The notes under the pieces: model-generated
The model's input: only the letters and a program-made list of their open reading frames with translations
Databases searched by the model: none
Told to the model about the DNA's origin: nothing
Source: Bacteroidetes bacterium UBA7674
Lineage (GTDB): Bacteria; Bacteroidota; Bacteroidia; Chitinophagales; Chitinophagaceae
Reading direction: 5' to 3'
Length of the DNA stretch: 64,000 nucleotides
Assembly (NCBI GenBank): GCA_002483105.1
Contig: DLHG01000001.1
Location: forward strand, 62,001-126,000
Shown: in pieces, positions 1 through 6,523 of the stretch
Position numbering within the stretch: the stretch's first letter is position 1
Layout of the letters: every line of letters starts with the position of its first letter
Translations under genes and position numbers: made by a program

Positions 1-304
1 CGCGCGCGCCTTCGTAGTTGAACTCGCCGCCGACAGCTGCACTGGATATCTGCATCTCGTTGTTGCGGGCGAGAGCGGTAGAGCCTACCACTGTATTGTC
101 GATAGGGTCGTTGAACGAATAAGTGTAGTTGGCATCGAGCATGATACTGCCCGTAAAATATTTCGTTTGTAACATGGGAGACTGCCTGCGATCGTTGCCA
201 TTCTGCCAGGTCATATCCATTCCATCGAAGGGGACTTTCGTTGAGTCCTGGGCATAGGCGGTCATTCCCTGCAAAAACAGGGTTAAAAACAGTAGCTGTT
301 TCAT
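1..304 (-). CDS. Outer-membrane beta-barrel porin, BBP2/OmpL-like (N-terminal part only)
   Basis: Only the first ~101 residues are in the window; the rest lies beyond the left edge. The ATG at 304 opens a clear Sec signal peptide (MKQLLFLTLFLQG..., cleavage near AYAQ), followed by a mature start with the motif TWQNGNDRR and alternating polar/aromatic stretches (YTYSFNDP) typical of beta-barrel strands. This pattern matches the putative beta-barrel porin-2 family (family knowledge). It starts 3 bases after the kup stop, so it is the last gene of the kinase-regulator-kup operon. That position suggests it lets potassium, or a coupled solute, cross the outer membrane (inference). The family call rests on a short stretch. 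Confidence 0.65.
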   Translation of the reverse strand, partial: MKQLLFLTLFLQGMTAYAQDSTKVPFDGMDMTWQNGNDRRQSPMLQTKYFTGSIMLDANYTYSFNDPIDNTVVGSTALARNNEMQISSAAVGGEFNYEGAR

Positions 305-307
305 TGC

Positions 308-2278
308 TTATTTATTTAAAATTTTCCTTTTTAGATTCAGATTTGAGACTGTTGATACAACGAGCGGGAATTTCTCCACCACTACATTACTACTATCGAG
401 GCCGAAGCCTTTTTCTTCAGAAAGACTATAATCCTTAATCATAAAGTGCGCCTTCATCATGAGCTTTTCCCAGAAAGGCAGTTCATTATCCTGGCTGAGG
501 TATTTCTCCATTACCACGAAAGAAAAATCGCCATAAACCGTTTCACCTACACTGCAATCGAGGCTATCTACGTCTACTTCTTTGTTGGCTACCAACTCTT
601 CCACCACTTTTTTGAATAAGAGATTGAGACGCGGTTGCACGCGGAAGCCCAAACGGAATTCTACACGTATAATATCATTGGGTACGATATGATCAACGGT
701 ATATTCACAGGTGTATGGCTCATCCAGCGTTTCCACATGCAGGAACCAATAGATGTCTGCACGCTTGGGCTTCTTATAAAGGAGGGAGTAGATGATCTTG
801 TGCTCTATCTCCTTGGGATTGTCAGCACTGGTGAGATAGACGAGGTGTGTAGCATACTTATTTACAGCAGTATTATCACTCAGCGCCTTCAGCTTGGGAA
901 TGTAGTTCTCCAGCTTTACAAACTCTACATAGCGGTTCTTTATCTTCCTTGCCTTGAACCAATTGTACATGATGAAGAACAGGCCGCCTGCTATCACCAG
1001 GGTAACATAACCACCATGCGGGAACTTATCCATGTTGGCCATGAGGAAGCTGATCTCGATAGTGAGATAAATAGCGAGGTAGAGGTAAATGAGTATTGGC
1101 CTTGTTCTGCGGAGCACGAGGAAGTTGGCAAACAGTATCGACGTTGCTATCATACACATAGTGATAGCGAGACCATATGCGGCCTCCATATTAGATGCTT
1201 TCTCGAAGTGCAGTACAATACCTACACAACCTACAAAGAGCAAAGTGTTGATAGCAGGAATGTATATCTGGCCGCGGGCCTCTGTGGGATAATTGATCTT
1301 GAACTTAGGCCAGAGGTTGAGGCGCATGGCTTCACTGATTAAGGTGAATGAACCGGATATCAATGCCTGGCTGGCGATGATAGCCGCAGATGTAGCGATG
1401 ATGATACCGATATATAAAAACCAACCCGGCATTACTCCGTAGAACGGGTTAAAACCGCTTTCGATCATTTCAGCAGTAATGGCTTTACCGGAATAATGGT
1501 TCAATAGCCAGGCACCTTGCCCGAGGTAATTTAATATCAGGCAGGCCTTCACCAATATCCAGGAGTAACGGATGTTCCATTTACCACAATGGCCGAGGTC
1601 GGAGTAGAGCGCCTCCGCACCAGTTGTACACAGGAACACACCACCTAATATGTAAAAGCCCTGGGGGTATGTAATGAGCAACTTGATACCATAGTATGGA
1701 TTGAATGCTTTGAACACCGCAAGGTCATCAGCGATATGCACGACACCGAGGGTAGCCAACATACCGAACCATACAAGCATGATGGGCCCGAAGAACTTGC
1801 CAATGAGCGCTGTACCGAACTGCTGGAGGAAGAACAGTGCTGTGAGGATACCTATTACTATGTACACAATGGTATCCTGGCTGATATCGGAGATTGTGGG
1901 CACCTGCTTGAGACCTTCAATAGCAGAAGTAACCGAGATAGCAGGTGTTATCATACCATCGGCGAGCAAGGCCGCGCCGCCTATCATGGCAGGGATGACC
2001 AGCCACTTTTTGCGCCTGCGCACCAACGCAAACAAAGAGAAGATACCACCTTCCCCTTTATTATCGGCATTAAGCGTGAGTATCACATATTTGATAGTGG
2101 TCTGTAATGTGAGCGTCCAGATGATGAGCGACAGCACACCGACAACTAGGTTCTCAGTAATGACCTTTTCTTTGATGATGGCATTGAGCACATAAAGAGG
2201 TGACGTACCTATATCACCGTAAATGATACCCAGCGCAATGAGCAGACCAGCTGCAGAAACTTTTGTGTGCTTTGACAT
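308..2278 (-). CDS. kup: Potassium transporter Kup (KUP/HAK/KT family)
   Basis: Inner-membrane potassium uptake protein of 656 residues, close to the usual length for the family. The N-terminus carries the KUP signature GDIGTSPLYV at residues 21-30. About twelve hydrophobic segments follow to about residue 430 (for example the GGEGGIFSLFAL-type loop after the second segment), then a hydrophilic cytoplasmic domain of ~220 residues. It lies 6 bases downstream of the response regulator and 3 bases upstream of the porin, so the four genes are probably one transcript. KdpDE systems usually control KdpFABC, which is not in this window; here the two-component genes sit directly with Kup. The family assignment is certain; the ion is by family. 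Confidence 0.97.
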   Translation of the reverse strand: MSKHTKVSAAGLLIALGIIYGDIGTSPLYVLNAIIKEKVITENLVVGVLSLIIWTLTLQTTIKYVILTLNADNKGEGGIFSLFALVRRRKKWLVIPAMIGGAALLADGMITPAISVTSAIEGLKQVPTISDISQDTIVYIVIGILTALFFLQQFGTALIGKFFGPIMLVWFGMLATLGVVHIADDLAVFKAFNPYYGIKLLITYPQGFYILGGVFLCTTGAEALYSDLGHCGKWNIRYSWILVKACLILNYLGQGAWLLNHYSGKAITAEMIESGFNPFYGVMPGWFLYIGIIIATSAAIIASQALISGSFTLISEAMRLNLWPKFKINYPTEARGQIYIPAINTLLFVGCVGIVLHFEKASNMEAAYGLAITMCMIATSILFANFLVLRRTRPILIYLYLAIYLTIEISFLMANMDKFPHGGYVTLVIAGGLFFIMYNWFKARKIKNRYVEFVKLENYIPKLKALSDNTAVNKYATHLVYLTSADNPKEIEHKIIYSLLYKKPKRADIYWFLHVETLDEPYTCEYTVDHIVPNDIIRVEFRLGFRVQPRLNLLFKKVVEELVANKEVDVDSLDCSVGETVYGDFSFVVMEKYLSQDNELPFWEKLMMKAHFMIKDYSLSEEKGFGLDSSNVVVEKFPLVVSTVSNLNLKRKILNK

Positions 2279-2284
2279 TATCTG

Positions 2285-2971
2285 TTATTCTTTTCCTATG
2301 AAACGGTAACCAACACCTGATTCCGTAATGATATATTCAGGCCGATTTGGATCGTCCTCTATTTTTTTTCTTAATTGTGCCACAAATACCCGCAGGTATT
2401 GCGACTGGTCGATGTAGCCGGGCCCCCATACTTCGCGAAGCAAATATTGGTGCGTGAGTACCTTTCCCTCGTTTCGCATGAGGAGCGCGAGCAAAGTATA
2501 TTCAGTAGCGGTGAGCTTCAACGATTCGCCTTTCAATTTTACTGTATGTGCAGATTGATCGAGTTGAATATCACCGAATGTGAGTATTGGCGTGAGTGCC
2601 TCCCTGTCGTTGCCTCTTAGTGCAGAACGGATACGCGCCAGTAGCTCTCCGGTACGGAATGGCTTTACCAGGTAATCATTCGCACCATTGTCAAGAGCTG
2701 CTACTATATCTTCTTCACTGCTTTGTACAGAAAGTATGATGACGGGATTGGTGTACCACTCACGGAGCTGCTTTAATACTAACTGTCCATCCATATCGGG
2801 CAAGCCAAGATCGAGCAAGATGATATCGGGCGGATGTGTAGCGGCCATAGCGAGGCCTTCCTTTGCAGTGCCTGCCTGCAAATGGTGGTAGTCGTTGCTC
2901 TCGAGTGTTATCTCCAGCAACTTCCGTATCTGCACCTCGTCGTCTATTATCAGTATTGTCGCCTTATTCAT
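2285..2971 (-). CDS. kdpE: KdpE-like response regulator, OmpR/PhoB family
   Basis: A 228-residue DNA-binding response regulator. The receiver domain (about 1-120) has the acidic pair D10/D11, phosphoacceptor D54 in LLDLGLPDMDG and the conserved lysine of YLVKPF near 105. The C-terminal winged helix (about 130-226) ends with the typical VRGVGYRF-like sequence, here ESGVGYRFIG. Its ATG overlaps the kinase stop in the 8-base sequence ATGAATAA (2964-2971), implying translational coupling. Its neighbours, a DUF4118 kinase upstream and Kup downstream, support a KdpE-type role in potassium or osmotic regulation. The exact target promoters cannot be read from the sequence. Confidence 0.88.
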   Translation of the reverse strand: MNKATILIIDDEVQIRKLLEITLESNDYHHLQAGTAKEGLAMAATHPPDIILLDLGLPDMDGQLVLKQLREWYTNPVIILSVQSSEEDIVAALDNGANDYLVKPFRTGELLARIRSALRGNDREALTPILTFGDIQLDQSAHTVKLKGESLKLTATEYTLLALLMRNEGKVLTHQYLLREVWGPGYIDQSQYLRVFVAQLRKKIEDDPNRPEYIITESGVGYRFIGKE

Positions 2972-4040
2972 TTTTCAAATCTTTGAGGTAAGACGTTTGC
3001 GCGGGCAATGTTACTATGAACCTTGCACCACCTGTTGATCTGTTTTCTAACTTAATGTTCCCACCAAGCGCCTCTGTGAAGCCTTTTACGATAGATAGGC
3101 CGAGACCTGTACCACCCGAGGCTGTATTCTTCAGGCGATAGAACTTATCGAAGACACTACCTATCTCTTCTTTAGGAAAACCGGGACCTTCATCTTCTAC
3201 TACCAGTTCCAGCATCTGCGGATGTGCGTTTACATTGATACTAATGGTTGAGCCGGCAGGGGTGTAAATGGTGGCGTTGATGAGCAGGTTGTAAATTATC
3301 TGTTCAAGCATGCCTTTGTCCAATTTGAATAAAGGAAGATCAGGGTTTATACTGATGGATAATTTCTGGCTAACATTATTCTCTTCCAATCGTTTCACTA
3401 CCTCGTAAACGAGGTCATTAATATCGCACCAGTCCTTTTTAGGTTGAATGAAGCCGGACTCTAATCGCGACATATTCAACAGGTTCTCTACCTGGCGGTT
3501 AAGCCGAAAAGAAGCCTTAGCGATTTCGGAAACAAGCTCGAAGCGGTTTTGGGGAGTAAGGCGCGAAGTATTAGTTTGAAGATTATCCGTGGCCGCTATA
3601 ATAGTCGCGATAGGAGTGCGCAACTCGTGGGAGAGTGAATTGAGCAATGTATTGTAGAGTCTTACGGTCTGCTCCCTTTCCTCTTTCTGACGGGCGACCT
3701 TTTCGATCTGCCTGATCTTATAGGTCAGCACCGCATTCACCATGGCAATGAGGAAATAAGTGATGAGCAACATGGAGTCCTCCGTATTGCCGACGTGGAG
3801 GGTAAAATGCGGAGGTATAAAGAAGAAGTCCCAGATGAGGGCGGAAAGTATCGCCGCCAGCAGCACCGGCAATATATCGAATACGATAGCTATGAGGGAA
3901 ACCGTAATGAGCAGTATATAGGCCACCACCCGGTACTCTATGAAGTTGGGGAGGCAATAACATATAAATGATATGAACAGGACAGTGAGAACTGATATCA
4001 GATACTGGTTGACCTTTTTTATTTTGCTTAGGGGTCTCAT
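2964..4040 (-). CDS. KdpD-like sensor histidine kinase (DUF4118), short form
   Basis: Membrane sensor kinase of 358 residues. Four closely spaced hydrophobic segments (about 15-110, including FFFIPPHFTLHV, typical of the KdpD membrane domain DUF4118) are followed by a HisKA domain with phosphoacceptor H138 in SLSHELRTPI. The HATPase domain has NLLINA (N box), EDEGPGFP (G1) and GGTGLGLSIV (G2). The large N-terminal KdpD and Usp domains of E. coli KdpD are absent, as is common for the Bacteroidota short form. I place the start at ATG 4040: a longer frame to a TTG at 4055 runs into the promoter-like box TACCTTTG at 4053-4060, leaving a leader of about 12 bases. It heads the operon with kdpE, kup and the porin. 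Confidence 0.9.
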   Translation of the reverse strand: MRPLSKIKKVNQYLISVLTVLFISFICYCLPNFIEYRVVAYILLITVSLIAIVFDILPVLLAAILSALIWDFFFIPPHFTLHVGNTEDSMLLITYFLIAMVNAVLTYKIRQIEKVARQKEEREQTVRLYNTLLNSLSHELRTPIATIIAATDNLQTNTSRLTPQNRFELVSEIAKASFRLNRQVENLLNMSRLESGFIQPKKDWCDINDLVYEVVKRLEENNVSQKLSISINPDLPLFKLDKGMLEQIIYNLLINATIYTPAGSTISINVNAHPQMLELVVEDEGPGFPKEEIGSVFDKFYRLKNTASGGTGLGLSIVKGFTEALGGNIKLENRSTGGARFIVTLPAQTSYLKDLKNE

Positions 4041-4052
4041 TAATTGACAGGA

Positions 4053-4060
4053 CAAAGGTA
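4053..4060 (-). promoter_or_regulatory. Bacteroidota -7 promoter box for the kinase-kdpE-kup-porin operon
   Basis: TACCTTTG on the minus strand matches the TAnnTTTG -7 consensus of the Bacteroidota primary sigma factor. It is 12 bases from the ATG at 4040 and includes the alternative TTG start. There is no clean TTTG at -33, only a TTTTAC-like stretch. Confidence 0.6.
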
Positions 4061-4124
4061 TTGCGGTATTTATAAGTATTGTGTAAAATGTATGTGCGGG
4101 AGTATAAAGATTTTATAAAGAAAA

Positions 4125-4160
4125 GCGCGAGTTTGCCCCCTACCCCCCCCTGAAGGGGGA
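4125..4160. repeat. Dispersed GC-rich palindromic repeat, copy 1 (GCGCGAGT family)
   Basis: GCGCGAGT at 4125-4132 is followed by C-runs and a hairpin (CCCCC-TGAA-GGGGG, 4146-4159). The same layout recurs at 5589, 46935 and 52611, always between genes. The surrounding 274-base gap (4056-4329) also has a GC-rich stretch near 4210-4260 (cgcgagccgggcggacgc then gccacgccccta) that looks like another intergenic repeat, and no gene that I can see. Confidence 0.6.
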
Positions 4161-4329
4161 TATGGAGCGACATTCCAGTAGACATCGCAATCTTCATAAA
4201 ATCATGCAATGGCAGACCTGCGCGAGCCGGGCGGACGCAAGGCCACGCCCCTACATATCTCGTGCTTAACAACGCGTACTACCGATTATCATGGAATTTG
4301 AGTTTATTTGTAGCGGATAAAACGATAGT

Positions 4330-4845
4330 ATGAAAAAGTGGTTATTAATGATGTTGCTGGGGGTTGTGGTGGGTAATGCTTCAGCGCAGAGCACACCGGT
4401 AGAGCTAAATGACAAAATGGTGGACATAACCGACGAACTGTACAAGCACGGTGAAGCATGGGGTGCGGCCTTTAAAAAGGCTATGGACACGCAGGACTGG
4501 GCCGACCTGAAACCGCTTCGCCAGAAGATGGAATATTATGTGGCCACTGCCACACGCGAGGTGGAAGACATGAAAGATATTAAGAACTCCAAAGCACTAA
4601 AGGACGCGATGATCGCTTACCTGACCTATGAGGGCAAGATGGTGAAAGAGAGCTTTGTTCCGTTTGAGAACTTTGACGGGGATATAGACAATGAAAGCCT
4701 GAAGAAAGCGATTGACAAAATGGTGGCGATGGGTGACCAGGAGACAGAACTGCTTGAAAAACTGATAGATGTACAGGATGCATATGCTAAGGCGAATGGA
4801 TTTAAGGTAGGGGAAGAGGTGGAAGAGGTGGAAGAGAAGAAGTAG
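4330..4845 (+). CDS. Secreted helical protein of unknown function
   Basis: A 171-residue protein with a good Sec signal peptide (MKKWLLMMLLGVVVGNASAQ, cleavage after SAQ). The mature part is charged and alpha-helical, rich in Lys, Glu, Asp and Met, with two similar helix-rich halves (DKMVDITDELYKHGE and DKMVAMGDQETELLEKL). It ends in an acidic tail of repeated EEVEE. The layout resembles LIC11966-type surface proteins, but I cannot confirm the family. It stands alone, followed by a hairpin terminator at 4866-4896. It is probably periplasmic, as no lipobox cysteine is present. Function unknown. Confidence 0.75.
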   Translation: MKKWLLMMLLGVVVGNASAQSTPVELNDKMVDITDELYKHGEAWGAAFKKAMDTQDWADLKPLRQKMEYYVATATREVEDMKDIKNSKALKDAMIAYLTYEGKMVKESFVPFENFDGDIDNESLKKAIDKMVAMGDQETELLEKLIDVQDAYAKANGFKVGEEVEEVEEKK

Positions 4846-4865
4846 TCTGAGCCGTTATAAAATAT

Positions 4866-4896
4866 TTGATGCCCGTCCCATGGATGGGCATTTTAT
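4866..4896 (+). terminator. Hairpin terminator after the secreted helical protein
   Basis: Interrupted stem TGCCC-g-TCC / GGA-t-GGGCA (4870-4890) followed by TTTT, about 25 bases after the stop at 4845. Confidence 0.6.
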
Positions 4897-4905
4897 ATGC
4901 AGATG

Positions 4906-5518
4906 CTATTGCGTTTTGTTCATTGTGGCGGTGCAGGTTTCTGTAACGTTGTTGTAAGTCACGGAATAGGTCAGACTTATTACAGTACCATTCAATGTTC
5001 CTGAAGCGGTAAAATGATAACCGCACTCTGTATCGTCTATTGAGAGTTGGCTGCCGGATATGGTTCCATTCAGCACAATGGTTCCGCATGAGGAATAATT
5101 GCCGAGGTTGTTGATAATTACCTGAGTTGGATCATTGGCATCGGCGGCAATTACGATAGTGTAAGAACTCGGGGCATTCATTGAGCAAGTTTCCTGCGTG
5201 TTATATATTCCTGCAAACTTCGCATTCACCGCATTTTGGCAAAATTCACCTTCATAATTTACCGGGCAGCTACAGATGCCATTGTTACAAGTACCACCGT
5301 TCTTACAAATTACGCTCGCGCAGGGATCAACCGGAGGAGCAGTCTCGCAAAATGGACCTGAGTAAGCCTGAAGGACAATTACATGTACCACCATTACAAG
5401 TACCGCCGTTGCGGCAAACGACCTGTTTACATTCATCTTTTATACAGGATGTGTAGGTGATCGTGAAAAATGAAACACCAGTGAACAGGATAGCTATTAT
5501 GATGTAACGGATATTCAT
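4906..5518 (-). pseudogene. EGF-domain lipoprotein, split by a single-base frameshift
   Basis: Two overlapping open frames join into one sensible protein. Frame A starts at ATG 5518 with a lipoprotein-like signal (MNIRYIIIAILF..., Cys25 in TYTSC) and a first Cys-rich module (CKQVVCRNGGTCNGGTCNC). Frame B continues with YSGPFCET, a second EGF-like module (VICKNGGTCNNGICSCPVNYEGEFC) and a ~110-residue beta-rich, lipocalin-like tail to the stop at 4906. The modules align only if one extra T is removed in GGCTTACTCAGG (plus-strand A at 5364/5365), turning GLLRS into GYSGP. Either a real recent inactivation or an assembly error. Role unknown; EGF modules suggest surface binding. It precedes no obvious operon partner. 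Confidence 0.75.
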
Positions 5519-5588
5519 ATGATGGTTTTTATATAAGACGTAGAAAGAATGGGAGAGCTCTAATTTATGGATAATTGTGTTCTTATTT

Positions 5589-5641
5589 GCGCGAGTCAAC
5601 CTCCCCGGCCTGCGACCACCCCTCCTAAAAACAGGAGGGTA
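5589..5641. repeat. Dispersed GC-rich palindromic repeat, copy 2 (GCGCGAGT family)
   Basis: GCGCGAGT at 5589-5596, then pyrimidine-rich sequence and the perfect hairpin CCCTCCT-aaaaac-AGGAGGG (5620-5639), followed by tAGTTTAT as in the copy at 47000. Confidence 0.6.
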
Positions 5642-5659
5642 GTTTATAACGTAAACAAC

Positions 5660-5685
5660 AAAAGGCTGCCATGAGGCAGCCTTTT
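5660..5685 (-). terminator. Hairpin terminator downstream of the 182-residue repeat protein
   Basis: Perfect 11-bp stem AAAAGGCTGCC / GGCAGCCTTTT with loop ATGA. It lies 22 bases past the stop of the gene at 5708 and is nearly symmetric, so it could act in either direction. Confidence 0.7.
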
Positions 5686-5707
5686 GATATAAAGTAGTGT
5701 GTTGAGA

Positions 5708-6256
5708 TTATTTGTCTAACTGATTGTAGATATAAACGTCAGTGCTACGGGCAATACCGAAGTATTGGAACGTTTTGTGACGGAAATCCTTTTTCAGGTA
5801 AGCATCTGTATCTGAGTCATCAGCTACAGTAACCCAATCTTTGTGCTTAGAAACTCTCCAGCGATACACAGCAACTGTGTTCGGGCCACGACGGGTAAGC
5901 GCATAGAACTGAATGTGCTTGGAAGTGTAACCTTGCTTCAGCATCTGGTCATCAGTATATTCGTCTTCAGCTATTGAAGCATGGTCTTTAGTAACAGGGT
6001 TGTACCATGCGTAAACTGCTACGCGGTCAGGTCCCGGGTTACGATAAGCTACGAAAATCTGTGTTTTCATTGTCCACTTCCAGTTGAGTAACTGTCCGTC
6101 CTGATATTCATCTTCCGCAACTGTTACGTACTCATTATCCTCAGGATTGTACCAGCGATATACTCTTACAAGCTCGTCAGTCTGTGCCTGGGCACTGTTA
6201 CTAAAACCTAAAAATGAAGCCAGAACAGTAGTAACGAGAATGAAGGTTTTTTTCAT
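5708..6256 (-). CDS. Secreted protein with three DUF5648-like tandem repeats
   Basis: 182 residues with a Sec signal peptide ending SNSAQAQ. The mature protein is three repeats of about 46-50 residues, each starting with a VYRWYNP/VYAWYNP/VYRWRVS motif, then YVTVAEDEY/HASIAEDEY/WVTVADDSD, and ending in an aromatic strand (IFVAYRN, IQFYALT, FQYFGIA). This arrangement matches the DUF5648 type seen in extracellular, often glycan-associated proteins of bacteria (family knowledge, moderate certainty). No catalytic residues are evident, so a binding or structural surface role is the natural reading (inference). It is a single gene with its own downstream hairpin at 5660-5685. Confidence 0.7.
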   Translation of the reverse strand: MKKTFILVTTVLASFLGFSNSAQAQTDELVRVYRWYNPEDNEYVTVAEDEYQDGQLLNWKWTMKTQIFVAYRNPGPDRVAVYAWYNPVTKDHASIAEDEYTDDQMLKQGYTSKHIQFYALTRRGPNTVAVYRWRVSKHKDWVTVADDSDTDAYLKKDFRHKTFQYFGIARSTDVYIYNQLDK

Positions 6257-6408
6257 AATTAAACGCTTTTTTCTAAATTATGCTCCCAAAATACATAAAA
6301 AAAATGTTGCCGTACAAGTGTTTTGCTTGATTTTTTTTAGAGCCGCCTTTTCTACAGGCTCAATCTTTGCTCAAATCCGCTATTTGGCGTAGCTTTGACG
6401 CTCTTTAC

Positions 6409-6441
6409 GCCATGCTGTCAGGTTTTTAAAAATAGCATGGC
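6409..6441 (+). promoter_or_regulatory. Inverted repeat in the secA upstream region
   Basis: GCCATGCT (6409-6416) and AGCATGGC (6434-6441) form a perfect 8-bp stem with a 17-base loop, 82 bases upstream of the secA start. It may be a leader RNA structure or an operator. The rest of the 6257-6523 gap is AT-rich, with no gene I can defend. Confidence 0.35.
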
Positions 6442-6523
6442 ATTTGATAGCCAAAGGGCATATATCTACTAAAAACAGATGCCTGAAGTGGCTTTATTAA
6501 CATAAACGCATTAACACAGAAAA

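Noticed and set aside
635..1342. Long open frame (235 codons) on the plus strand opposite kup
   Set aside because: Antisense to a certain gene, no homology-like features, and odd composition; a shadow of kup.
3718..4272. Open frame of 184 codons overlapping the kinase N-terminus and upstream gap
   Set aside because: It crosses the promoter and an intergenic repeat and overlaps the kinase in another frame; its composition is repeat-like.
6147..6392. Small open frame upstream of secA, a possible secM-like leader
   Set aside because: It begins inside the opposite-strand repeat protein, ends 130 bases before secA, and has no clear signal peptide with arrest motif.
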